Below are positions 34,260-42,696 of a DNA stretch of 46,422 nucleotides, piece by piece (positions within the stretch are counted from its first letter, which is position 1; every line of letters begins with the position of its first letter). The stretch spans positions 1 through 46,422 of the forward strand of contig PGYT01000018.1 in the NCBI GenBank assembly GCA_002839805.1, read 5' to 3'. The position numbers were made by a program, and so were the translations under genes. Source of the DNA: Ignavibacteriae bacterium HGW-Ignavibacteriae-2. Lineage in GTDB: Bacteria; Bacteroidota; Ignavibacteria; Ignavibacteriales; Melioribacteraceae. The notes beneath the pieces were generated by a model. The model made no database searches. It had not been told where the DNA came from and saw nothing but the letters and a program-made list of their open reading frames with translations.

Positions 34260-34973
34260 TTGAGAGTTCTTTATTTATCCTTTTTTCTGGTAATTGCTGA
34301 TCAAATAACCAAAATTCTGGTTAAAGGGATTAAAATTCCTTTTCTTGGTATTGATATAAATGGCATGCGATATGCCGATAGCATAAATGTGATTGGAGAT
34401 TTTTTTAAGATCACTTTCGTTGAAAATCCCGGCATGGCATTTGGAATTGATGTCGGAGTCGAATGGAAATTACTTTTATCTTTATTTTCACTTGTCGCCA
34501 GTATAGGAATTTTAGTTTATCTGTATAAGGTTCGTAAAGATACATTAGTGCTTCGTTTGTCACTTGCATTAATTTTCGCGGGCGCTGTCGGTAATCTTAT
34601 AGACAGAACCTTTTATGGTGTAATATATGGATACGCTCCTATTTTCTATGGTAAAGTAGTTGATTTTTTTAATGTTGATTTTTGGGATTTTACAATATTT
34701 GGTCGTACATATGACCGATGGCCGATTTTTAATATAGCAGATTCGGCTGTAACAATTGGCGTTTTATTACTTGTCATCTTTCATCGTGAGATTCAGCCGG
34801 AAGATCAAATTGAGGAAGAAAAAGGGAATGGTGTTATCGATTCAATTGAAACATCAGATAATAACGATGAAATTATTTTAGAGGAAAATGTAAAGAGCGA
34901 ACAAATGGATAATGATTTGAAAGCTGATACAAATAATGAAAATGGCAAAACTGATAACCGAAAAGAAATTTAA
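34260..34973 (+). CDS. lspA: Prolipoprotein signal peptidase
   Basis: This 237-residue inner-membrane aspartyl protease removes signal peptides of lipoproteins after lipid attachment. There are four membrane segments (from residue 1). FVENPGMAFGI is the conserved loop, GNLIDR holds catalytic Asp115, and WPIFNIADSAVTIG holds Asp161. The usual length is about 160-180; an acidic hydrophilic tail of about 55 residues follows the last helix. The start is a TTG at 34260 with AGGAAGG seven bases ahead; no ATG fits. The 3' end overlaps the rluD gene by 38 bases. Confidence 0.93.
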   Translation: MRVLYLSFFLVIADQITKILVKGIKIPFLGIDINGMRYADSINVIGDFFKITFVENPGMAFGIDVGVEWKLLLSLFSLVASIGILVYLYKVRKDTLVLRLSLALIFAGAVGNLIDRTFYGVIYGYAPIFYGKVVDFFNVDFWDFTIFGRTYDRWPIFNIADSAVTIGVLLLVIFHREIQPEDQIEEEKGNGVIDSIETSDNNDEIILEENVKSEQMDNDLKADTNNENGKTDNRKEI

Positions 34974-35931
34974 TTACACGATAACGGAAGGTAAAAAGAA
35001 AGAACGCATAGACGTATACCTCACGAAAACTATTGAGCGATCAACTCGCTCAAAAATTCAAAAACTTATCAAAAACGATCTTGTTCTTGTTAATGGTTTG
35101 CCTGTTAAAGCTAATTATCTTGTTGTACCAAATGACCAAATTGAAGTTACTATTCCCGTTTCGCCTCGGCCTGAAACCACCGATCCCGAAGACATTCCGC
35201 TTAACATTGTTTATGAAGATGACGATTTGATAGTTTTAAATAAACAGCCTGGCTTGGTAGTTCATCCCGCAATAGGTAATCATACCGGTACTTTGGTGAA
35301 CGCGCTGCTGCATCACACCCAAAAACTTAGTCATTTTAATACTCCGGGCAGAGCCGGAATTGTTCACAGAATAGACAAAGACACGAGCGGTTTACTGTTG
35401 ATTGCGAAAGACGAATGGATACACGCCGAGTTATCCAAACAGTTCGCGGCACATACAATAGACAGAACTTATTATGCTGTTTGCTGGGGATTATTTAAAA
35501 ACTCCACCGGCGAAGTAATTGGCAACATTACCAGGAGCAATAAAGATCGGAAACTTTTTTGTGTGCACGAAACAGAAGGAAAACACGCCCATACTTTTTA
35601 TAAAGTATTAGAAGAATATGAGTTCGCATCACTCGTTCAATTAAATTTAAAAACAGGGCGTACCCATCAGATTAGAGTGCATATGGCTTATACAAATCAC
35701 CCAGTTTTCGGAGACGCCACTTACGGCGGTAGAAAAATTGCTTATGGTTCAAATTTGGCCAAAATGAAAAACAGGGTTGATAATTTGCTTAGTATAATTC
35801 CGCGTCAGGCATTACACGCAAAAACTCTGGGCTTTTGGCATCCTCGTAAAAACGAAAGAGTGATATTTAATTCCGAACTGCCGGATGATATGCAAACTTT
35901 AATAGATAAATTAAAAGTGAATGATGATTAG
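34936..35931 (+). CDS. rluD: RluD-type 23S rRNA pseudouridine synthase
   Basis: This 331-residue protein has an N-terminal S4 RNA-binding domain (RIDVYLTKTIERSTRSKIQKLIKNDLVLVNG) and a RluA-family catalytic domain. IVHRIDKDTSGLLLIAK places catalytic Asp147. LKTGRTHQIRVHMAYTNHPVFGDATYGG is the second signature, and ALHAKTLGFWHP the third. RluD modifies helix 69 of 23S rRNA; RluC or RluA specificity cannot be excluded. An ATG six bases later is an alternative start. It is the last gene of the cluster and its stop overlaps that of a convergent gene. Confidence 0.92.
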   Translation: MKMAKLITEKKFNYTITEGKKKERIDVYLTKTIERSTRSKIQKLIKNDLVLVNGLPVKANYLVVPNDQIEVTIPVSPRPETTDPEDIPLNIVYEDDDLIVLNKQPGLVVHPAIGNHTGTLVNALLHHTQKLSHFNTPGRAGIVHRIDKDTSGLLLIAKDEWIHAELSKQFAAHTIDRTYYAVCWGLFKNSTGEVIGNITRSNKDRKLFCVHETEGKHAHTFYKVLEEYEFASLVQLNLKTGRTHQIRVHMAYTNHPVFGDATYGGRKIAYGSNLAKMKNRVDNLLSIIPRQALHAKTLGFWHPRKNERVIFNSELPDDMQTLIDKLKVNDD

Positions 35932-36332
35932 TCATTTTTAAATAATTTTTTATTCTTGTATTTAACAACATGCTGAACAGCCAGACCGAAAGTTGCTGCA
36001 GTCATAGCGTAACCGAGCACCTCACCAAAAACACCTAAATTATAATCTGCTTTCCATTGCATGCTTTGCCTAAAATCCTTTAGAAGATTAGTTCTAATTG
36101 TTCTAATATCCGGTTCGGTGTTTTCTTTGCCCGAGTATTCCAATGCAAGCATTTGTAATTCGGGATACTCCGAGAAATCGGTAAAAAAATTATCGGGCAG
36201 GCTTAGTTGATTTAAATTATGGATTGAAACCGGAACGTTATATCTAAGCTTGATTGAATCGGCGGCAGGATTTACCTGCTGAGCAATTACAGCCGAACTA
36301 ATAATTAAAACCGTTATTATAATTTTAGACAT
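35928..36332 (-). CDS. Small exported protein of unknown function
   Basis: This 134-residue protein has signal peptide MSKIIITVLIISSAVIAQQ followed by a polar stretch with few hydrophobic residues. A C-terminal segment FGEVLGYAMTAATFGLAVQHVV (about residues 100-122) could be a membrane helix, and the end is basic (KYKNKKLF). No family recognised. Its TAA overlaps the TAG of rluD on the other strand. It lies 15 bases after the lytic transglycosylase gene, so the two are probably transcribed together; a role in the cell wall is a guess from that alone. Confidence 0.6.
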   Translation of the reverse strand: MSKIIITVLIISSAVIAQQVNPAADSIKLRYNVPVSIHNLNQLSLPDNFFTDFSEYPELQMLALEYSGKENTEPDIRTIRTNLLKDFRQSMQWKADYNLGVFGEVLGYAMTAATFGLAVQHVVKYKNKKLFKND

Positions 36333-36347
36333 CTGCTAAAAATTTTT

Positions 36348-37286
36348 CTATTTGGATTCATTAATTAACTTAAATGTTCCCTGCGCCGGTATTTTTATTT
36401 CGTAAGTTTTATTCTCTTTATTTGTTAAAAAATTATCCCGCAGCCAGGGATTAAAATATTTGAGAGTTTTATAATTGATCCCGTTTTCTTTTGCAAAATC
36501 AGCCCAATGCTCAACCTTATAATTTACAACGACATTTTTAGTCTTGAACGGAGGGTATAAATCGGATTCGTTAATATCAAAGCCGTAATTCTCAGGATTC
36601 TGATGAATATATTTCATGCTGATTATCCGGGCCACAAATCTGGAAGTTTCTTCATTCATAACAAGATTATAATAGTTATCCGCTTTCTGTCTTTCCATCT
36701 GTGTACTTACACCGTTAATTCCCATATTGTAAGATCCGGCGGACATAGTCCAATTACCATATTTTTCATAAGACTCTTTTAGATATTTACAAGCCGCTTC
36801 TGTGGATTTTTCCACGTTATATCTCTCGTCAATTTCGTCGTTAACTTCCAACTTGTATCTATCGGCCGATGCTTTCATCAATTGCCAAAAACCAACTGCG
36901 CCTGCTGGGGAAACCGCGTTTGTTAAGTTGCTCTCTATCATACTCATATATTTAAAATCATCGGGTATTCCGTTCCGTTTTAATATAGGTTCAATTACGG
37001 GGAACCATCGGTTTGCGTTTTTTAATAGAAGCAATGTTGCCGAATGCCAGTATGTATTTACAATAAATTCCCTTTCAATTCTTTCGCGAACTTCAATGTT
37101 ATAAATCGGCACGGATTCTCCGCAAAAATTTAAATTTTTCGGAATCGCAGGTGTTACTATTTTATAGCTCTGGGGAAAAGGATTTATGGATTTAATTGCG
37201 TCTTCGTAAGTGAAGTTTAGTATTACTGCCAACACAATTACTGAAGCCGCGCCAGAAGCAAAATATAAGAGTTTGTTTTTTACCAT
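36348..37286 (-). CDS. Membrane-anchored lytic transglycosylase (SLT domain, MltD-like)
   Basis: This 312-residue protein has an N-terminal anchor (residues 5-27). The SLT-type catalytic domain follows: GIPDDFKYMSMIESNLTNAVSPAGAVGFWQLM with catalytic Glu118, then TEAACKYLKESYEKYGNWTMSAGSYNMG (the second conserved block). A short C-terminal stretch (residues about 250-312) resembles one degenerate LysM-type or YVKV segment: VNYKVEHWADFAKENGINYKTLKYFNPWL. It cuts peptidoglycan glycan strands in the periplasm to leave 1,6-anhydro ends. Substrate and regulation are not visible. Confidence 0.9.
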   Translation of the reverse strand: MVKNKLLYFASGAASVIVLAVILNFTYEDAIKSINPFPQSYKIVTPAIPKNLNFCGESVPIYNIEVRERIEREFIVNTYWHSATLLLLKNANRWFPVIEPILKRNGIPDDFKYMSMIESNLTNAVSPAGAVGFWQLMKASADRYKLEVNDEIDERYNVEKSTEAACKYLKESYEKYGNWTMSAGSYNMGINGVSTQMERQKADNYYNLVMNEETSRFVARIISMKYIHQNPENYGFDINESDLYPPFKTKNVVVNYKVEHWADFAKENGINYKTLKYFNPWLRDNFLTNKENKTYEIKIPAQGTFKLINESK

Positions 37287-37315
37287 TTTATTTCTTTCTA
37301 TATCGTCTAATTCTA

Positions 37316-38179
37316 CTAAACATTAGCCGCATATTTATTGATTAAATACTGATTTAATAATAATGAACCCAGAACAATAATTCCACCTGTAATCAGGTTA
37401 AAAAGATTTACATCATCACCGAACACAATTACAGAAACAGCTACAGCCATCGGAATTTTAAGATTATTAAATATTGATAATGCCCCGGTGTTTGTTTTTC
37501 TTGCGCCATAATTCCAAATAAAAAACCCGGCTCCTGTTGCTACGATTCCCAGAAACAGTAAAATTAATATTTGATTTGTGGTAATAATTACCGTGTGAAA
37601 ATTTACTGTCACTAAGGATAATAATACAGTTGGTATTAGTGATCCCAAATATAAAATTCCGAATATTTGTAAATCTTTTACATCTTTTAAACCGTTCATA
37701 ACATTCTTATAATATACCTGTCCGAATGCGAAACATAGATTCGACAATTGTACAAGAACAAAACCAGTTAAAAAATCTGGATTTTCAATTTTATTGTAGA
37801 CAACAATTCCAGTGCCCAATACGGCTATTATAGAACTTGAAAGAAAATAGAAATTAACTTTTTTGTTCAATAAGTCGTTAATTACTGTTACATATATAGG
37901 CGTAAAAATTGTAAATAAAGCAACTTCAAATGATAACAAATACTGAAAGGAATAAATATAAACCGAATACATAATGCCGTATTGTATACATCCTGTGAGA
38001 AGCAATTTAAGAGTAACTGATCGAGGCAGATTTTTAATTTTTAAAAAAGGCGCGAAAAAAATAAAAGATATAAATAATCGTATAAACGAAACCAGATTAG
38101 AATCCAAATTTGTAAGACTACCCTTAATAAGTCCAAAAGAAAAAGCCCAAACAATGGAAACAATAAATAAATAAATCAT
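37316..38179 (-). CDS. EamA/DMT-family transporter
   Basis: This 287-residue, strongly hydrophobic protein has ten predicted membrane helices made of two EamA repeats. The first repeat is residues 1-140 with a family-like FSFGLIKGS start; the second is about 145-285 with GIVATGAGFFIWNYGARKTNTGALSIFNNLKIPMAVAVSVIVFGD near its end. Members export amino acids, metabolites or drugs; the substrate cannot be read. It lies between hydF (14 bases upstream) and the lytic transglycosylase gene (29 bases downstream), so may belong to the aspA-hydF transcript. Confidence 0.85.
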   Translation of the reverse strand: MIYLFIVSIVWAFSFGLIKGSLTNLDSNLVSFIRLFISFIFFAPFLKIKNLPRSVTLKLLLTGCIQYGIMYSVYIYSFQYLLSFEVALFTIFTPIYVTVINDLLNKKVNFYFLSSSIIAVLGTGIVVYNKIENPDFLTGFVLVQLSNLCFAFGQVYYKNVMNGLKDVKDLQIFGILYLGSLIPTVLLSLVTVNFHTVIITTNQILILLFLGIVATGAGFFIWNYGARKTNTGALSIFNNLKIPMAVAVSVIVFGDDVNLFNLITGGIIVLGSLLLNQYLINKYAANV

Positions 38180-38193
38180 ATTAATGAATATTC

Positions 38194-39429
38194 TTATAAA
38201 GTATCATTTACCAAATTCCATTCGGATATTGCTTCTTCAAAGGGCTGCAGAGCTCTTGGAACAGCGCCGTGCATATAAGAGATCAATACGCCGTAGTTTA
38301 CTATAGGCACATCCATTAATTTCGCCTGTTTAATTCTTTGCTGCATAGAACGTCTTGTTAACAAACATCCGCCGCAATGAACTATCAATTTATATTCGGA
38401 TAAGTTTTCAGGATAATCGTTCCCGTTGCGTATTGTAATATCAAGGTCCTTTTTAGTATGTAATCTTAACCACCGGGGTATTTTTACTTTGCCGATATCG
38501 TCTTCCTGTGCGTGATGCGAACATGCTTCCGCGATTAAAACTTTATCTCCGTTTTTTAATTCTTCTACCCTGGTTAGTCCTTTCACATATTCTTTTAGAT
38601 CGCCTTTATACCTAGCCATTAGAATTGAAAAAGTTGTAAGTGAGATATCCTCCGGAACATCGGCGTTTACACGCATTATAGCCTGACTGTCGGTTATAAC
38701 AAGTTTAGGTTTCTCATTTAATTTTGATAGAGCCGCACGTAATTCTTTGTCTTTAACAACCATTACGATAGTATCAACATCAAGGGATTCTCTAATAGTT
38801 TGAACCTGTGGCATTATCAGCCTACCTTTCGGCGCGCCAAGATCTATGGGTACAACCAACACAATAATATCATGCGGTTTAACAAGATCACCAACCAAAG
38901 GAAGTTCTTCTTCCGATGGAATCAACCCGGATATTTTCTCCTTAAATTTATCAATGCCGGAATTATCCGCACATGAGACATTAAAGAAATTTAGCCCGAG
39001 CTTTTTTAAATCTTCAATCAGTTCGTAATTAATTCCTAATTCGGATTTATTAATTACAACAGTAAAAGCTAATTCAAGTTTACGAAAATGATCTATCAGA
39101 TTTCTTTCTTCGATGGATAAATTTGTTTGACTCTCCAGAACCAGCACGGCGAAATCGGCCTCGGAAATAATTTGAACGGTCTTGCTTATTCTTTTTTGTC
39201 CCAACTCACCCACATCGTCTATACCAGCCGTATCTATAAGTACCACGGGTCCAAATGGTAAAAGCTCCATAGCTTTCTTTACAGGGTCGGTTGTTGTGCC
39301 GGGTGTCTCGCTAACTATAACTAAATCCTGACCAATAAAACGATTTACAAGTGAAGATTTACCGACATTTCTTCTTCCAACAAAAGCTATATGTTTCCTC
39401 TCGGATTGGGCTGTTTTATTCAAACTCAA
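38194..39429 (-). CDS. hydF: [FeFe]-hydrogenase H-cluster maturation GTPase
   Basis: This 411-residue protein has an N-terminal GTPase domain (P-loop GRRNVGKS at 18-25, PGTTTDP, DTAGIDD, then NKSE) that is Era/Der-like, a dimerisation domain, and a C-terminal [4Fe-4S] domain with the HydF signature C-x-H at 303-305 and HCGGC at 351-355. HydF is the scaffold on which HydE and HydG build the 2Fe subcluster. The start is non-ATG: TTG 39429, or TTG 39423, which has better spacing to AGGA (seven bases). It overlaps the aspA 3' end. HydE, HydG and the hydrogenase itself are not in the window. Confidence 0.95.
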   Translation of the reverse strand: MSLNKTAQSERKHIAFVGRRNVGKSSLVNRFIGQDLVIVSETPGTTTDPVKKAMELLPFGPVVLIDTAGIDDVGELGQKRISKTVQIISEADFAVLVLESQTNLSIEERNLIDHFRKLELAFTVVINKSELGINYELIEDLKKLGLNFFNVSCADNSGIDKFKEKISGLIPSEEELPLVGDLVKPHDIIVLVVPIDLGAPKGRLIMPQVQTIRESLDVDTIVMVVKDKELRAALSKLNEKPKLVITDSQAIMRVNADVPEDISLTTFSILMARYKGDLKEYVKGLTRVEELKNGDKVLIAEACSHHAQEDDIGKVKIPRWLRLHTKKDLDITIRNGNDYPENLSEYKLIVHCGGCLLTRRSMQQRIKQAKLMDVPIVNYGVLISYMHGAVPRALQPFEEAISEWNLVNDTL

Positions 39430-40825
39430 TTCCTATTTCTTTTGATAATATTTTCATTAGTTCATGCTCGTCAATTAACTCCGAAGCCAATAGTTCTTCC
39501 ATAAAAGTTCTTTTATTTTGGTAAGACTGCTTAGCGATAATTTCAATTTTTTCGTATCCAAATTTTGGAATTAATGCTGCGGCAACTGCGCTTGAACTTA
39601 TCAAATTTTCTTTACAGCGTTCCACATTAGCAGAAATACCTACTATACAATTGTCGCTTAAATTATAATTGCTTTTGATCAATAGTGATAACGACTTTAA
39701 AAATAAATGAGCCAACATAGGAGTAAAAGCATTTAATTCCAAATGACCGTTTCCGGCTAAGTTAGTAATAACAACATCGTTACCTTTTACCATTTCACAA
39801 ATTTGTATTGTATTCTCCAAAATAACGGGGTTAACTTTCCCGGGCATAATTGACGATCCGGCTTGTTTCTGAGGCAGATAAATTTCTCCTATACCTCCCA
39901 AAGGTCCGCTGGAAAGAAAACGTAAATCATTACACATTTTTTGAACCGATACCGCTCCCGCTTTTACCAGTCCGTGAACTTCAACAAAGACGTCCATGTT
40001 CTGAGTGGCGTCAATTAAATCCTCCGCTTTGGCAATCGGAGTTCCTGAAAGTTTCCGTAAAACATTGATTACTTCAAGTACATATTTTTTATCGGCTGTA
40101 ATTGAATTCCCAACTGCTGTTCCACCTAAATTTACTGACCGCAGTCGTTCTTCGGCATTATAGAGCCGCCATCTGTCACGTGCAATAGCTTGCGCGTAGG
40201 CGGCAAATTCCTGACCCAATGTAATTGGTACCGCATCCTGATATTGTGTTCTGCCCAATTTAATAATTCCTTTGAACTCAACTTCTTTCCGCTGCAGCGC
40301 TTTCTGCAGATAAACGTATGATTCCTGAAGTTCCTTTAGTAAAAAAACAGACGCAATTTTTAACGCAGTAGGAAACGTATCGTTTGTGGACTGCGAAAGA
40401 TTAATATGATCAAGCGGATGAATCACGGAATAATCACCGTAATTATAATCGAGTTTTTTGAGTGAATAATTGGCTATAACTTCGTTTAGATTCATGTTTA
40501 ATGAAGTTCCCGCGCCGCCTTGCAAAGGGTCTACAATTATATTTTCATAAATAGAAGCGCCGCGGTTTTTAATTGTTTCTTCTATTTCTTTGAGTAAATC
40601 GTCAATCGAGTCGATTATCGCTTCTGAAATATTCTGTTCAATCAAACCAATTTTAGAATTTGTAATTGCGGCAGCTTTTTTAACTAATAAATAAGCCTTT
40701 ATTAGATAGGGATGAATTTTTTCGCCGGAATTAATAAAATTTTCTTTAGCCCTTAAAGCATGGATTCCATACGCAGCATTATCAGGGATCTGTAGATCAC
40801 CTATGGAGTCGTTTTCAGTTCTCAT
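39416..40825 (-). CDS. aspA: Aspartate ammonia-lyase
   Basis: This 469-residue protein of the fumarase/aspartase superfamily converts aspartate to fumarate and ammonia. LQGGAGTSLNMNLNEVIANYSL, HPLDHINLSQSTNDTFPTALKIA, IKLGRTQYQDAVPITLGQEFAAY and the flexible active-site loop GSSIMPGKVNP are all present. The aspartase rather than fumarase reading rests on the LQGGAGTSLNMN and GRTQYQDAVP blocks and overall length. It is the first gene of a transcript that continues into hydF by a 14-base overlap. It could feed fumarate respiration or supply ammonia. Confidence 0.9.
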   Translation of the reverse strand: MRTENDSIGDLQIPDNAAYGIHALRAKENFINSGEKIHPYLIKAYLLVKKAAAITNSKIGLIEQNISEAIIDSIDDLLKEIEETIKNRGASIYENIIVDPLQGGAGTSLNMNLNEVIANYSLKKLDYNYGDYSVIHPLDHINLSQSTNDTFPTALKIASVFLLKELQESYVYLQKALQRKEVEFKGIIKLGRTQYQDAVPITLGQEFAAYAQAIARDRWRLYNAEERLRSVNLGGTAVGNSITADKKYVLEVINVLRKLSGTPIAKAEDLIDATQNMDVFVEVHGLVKAGAVSVQKMCNDLRFLSSGPLGGIGEIYLPQKQAGSSIMPGKVNPVILENTIQICEMVKGNDVVITNLAGNGHLELNAFTPMLAHLFLKSLSLLIKSNYNLSDNCIVGISANVERCKENLISSSAVAAALIPKFGYEKIEIIAKQSYQNKRTFMEELLASELIDEHELMKILSKEIGIEFE

Positions 40826-40881
40826 TTCTAATTATTTATAGTCTTATTTAATTGACAAATATAACAAGAACAAACAGATAT

Positions 40882-40906
40882 AAAAAAGCCCGGTATAAAA
40901 CCGGGC
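40882..40906 (-). terminator. Terminator of the cytochrome gene
   Basis: Read on the minus strand, GCCCGGT (40906-40900), loop TTTAT and ACCGGGC (40894-40888) form a strong GC-rich stem followed directly by six T (40887-40882). It lies about 30 bases past the stop of the multiheme cytochrome gene and before aspA, which runs the same way. Confidence 0.9.
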
Positions 40907-40935
40907 CTTATATCAAAATATAATATCGAGTGAAA

Positions 40936-42468
40936 CTATTTTATAAGTAACATTTTTCTTGTTTCAACAAAATTGTTTGTAACAATTTTATAAATATACA
41001 TTCCGGAAGCCTGATTTGAAGCATTCCAGGTAGCTTTATAAACACCGGCGCTAAAGTTGCCGTTAACGAGAGAAACAATTTCGTTTCCTATCGCGTCATA
41101 AACTGTTACTTTTACGTTAGTGGCTTCGGGAATAGAAAATTCAATTGTAGTGCTCGGATTAAATGGATTCGGATAATTTTGTTTTATCTGATATTCATTC
41201 GGTAATTGTCCACTTGTTTTTTCTACTGAAGTCGGAGTAAAGTTGGCGATGGCCGATTCTAAAAGCGCTTTGGCATATTTTGTATTATGAATACCATAAC
41301 TTCCATCAGCTTCAACATAATCATGGTTAAATTTGGCTCTCAGGAAAGCTTCTGTAGTTGAATCTTCTGAACTTGCTGATGCTAATTTGGTTGATAATGT
41401 TTCGATCAAACCTTTAATACTTGTTTGTATTCCTCTATAATCAAAGGATTCGCTGGTATTGTCAAAATCGGAATGGCAGGGAACGCATGATTCGCCATGT
41501 GCTTCAAATGTATGTCCTGTAAAAGCTGGTATAGCCGGATCACCACCTACATATGGAGTTGAGTGAACATGGCATGTAGCGCATTTTTCAGTTACAACAA
41601 CTGTATGAAGCGAGCTGCTATAATCGTATCCGGGATACTCGTAACCGCCTTTCCCTTCGAACATATACGCAGTAGTATGATGAAGTGCGGAACCATCAGG
41701 AGTAGGGGAATCTGGATTATATTCAGGATTATGACATTTAGCGCAAATCTGATCTACTGGTAATCTTAATTGAGCTTTATTAACATTTTCATGCGGATCA
41801 TGACAAGCGGTGCAGGTAATATCACTTCCTTCGGCACCGGGCGCTACAACATGTGGTTCCAAATCAGATGATTCAATAAATTGAATAAATCCTTCGGCAG
41901 TATGGCATGCTGCACAGTTTGGATCGGATGCGATAAAATTAAATGATCCGCCTGGGATAGAGGTAAATTTAGAAACAGCGTGTTTACTTTCTTTCCAGTT
42001 ATCAAATGTAGGATGATGGTCATCAGTATGGCATTTTCCGCAAAGTTCTGCTGAATAGTCGGGTGTAGTATTATCGCTGGCATGTAAAAAATCTACAGAA
42101 GTTCCAGTCGCATTTCCTTTTGGTCCATGGCAGGCCTCGCATTGAACATTAGCGACACGGTTAAAATTAGCTTCGTCGGTAATGGTGTAGGTATTACCAT
42201 CGCCTTTAGCTACATATTCGTCTGCTCCGCCGTTTACAACAGTTTCGTCAAAACCTACGTTATGGCATTTTAAGCAACTATACCCATAAAATGCGCTAGC
42301 GGCTCCATCTGCCTGGGCCGTTGCGTGTTTAGTAGCAGCCCAGCTGGTTAATACACCGCTATGGCAAGCAGTACAAGTGGGATTTCCACTGCCTATATAA
42401 AAATTTTGTGCAGATATTATTGTGGATAAAGTTAACAGTATAAACAAACTGTATAAGAATTTTTTCAT
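40936..42468 (-). CDS. Nine-heme c-type cytochrome with T9SS sorting domain
   Basis: The ATG at 42468 gives 510 residues; it has GAGGA ahead, and a TTG 12 bases upstream is in frame. Signal peptide MKKFLYSLFILLTLSTIISAQ. Nine CXXCH heme sites are visible: CTACH, CLKCH, CEACH, CGKCH, CAACH, CTACH, CAKCH, CATCH and CVPCH, with distal His in WAATKHA and WKESKHAVSKF as in cytochrome c554/doubled-CXXCH proteins. The last 85 residues are a type A sorting domain (IKQNYPNPFNPSTTIEF to NNFVETRKMLLIK). The protein should be exported by Sec, loaded with heme in the periplasm, then carried to the surface by T9SS. It has its own terminator. Confidence 0.92.
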   Translation of the reverse strand: MKKFLYSLFILLTLSTIISAQNFYIGSGNPTCTACHSGVLTSWAATKHATAQADGAASAFYGYSCLKCHNVGFDETVVNGGADEYVAKGDGNTYTITDEANFNRVANVQCEACHGPKGNATGTSVDFLHASDNTTPDYSAELCGKCHTDDHHPTFDNWKESKHAVSKFTSIPGGSFNFIASDPNCAACHTAEGFIQFIESSDLEPHVVAPGAEGSDITCTACHDPHENVNKAQLRLPVDQICAKCHNPEYNPDSPTPDGSALHHTTAYMFEGKGGYEYPGYDYSSSLHTVVVTEKCATCHVHSTPYVGGDPAIPAFTGHTFEAHGESCVPCHSDFDNTSESFDYRGIQTSIKGLIETLSTKLASASSEDSTTEAFLRAKFNHDYVEADGSYGIHNTKYAKALLESAIANFTPTSVEKTSGQLPNEYQIKQNYPNPFNPSTTIEFSIPEATNVKVTVYDAIGNEIVSLVNGNFSAGVYKATWNASNQASGMYIYKIVTNNFVETRKMLLIK

Positions 42469-42645
42469 AGTGTTCCTCAAGAAAATTAATGTTTATCTGA
42501 ATTAGTTATTACAATTATTATTCCAGAATATAAGCTATTATTATCCTTTATAAAGAGGTAAATAGGATATAATTTCTTTTTTTTGGGAATCAACTCATTT
42601 ACTGTTTCTCTATTTTTAGAGTTTTATTTAATTATTGCCGGTTGA

Positions 42646-42662
42646 AATAGCAGAATGCTATT
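42646..42662 (+). promoter_or_regulatory. Small hairpin in the cysS leader
   Basis: AATAGCA (42646-42652), loop GAA, TGCTATT (42656-42662), followed by GTTATTTT. It lies 34 bases before the cysS ATG. It may be a weak attenuator-like hairpin or chance. I see no T-box antiterminator sequence. Confidence 0.3.
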
Positions 42663-42696
42663 GTTATTTTAATTGTTCAATATTTCCGGAGATTCG

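Noticed and set aside
38194-39429. Der/Era ribosome-assembly GTPase
   Set aside because: The GTPase domain looks similar, but the C-terminal CxH and HCxxC iron-sulfur signature identifies HydF.
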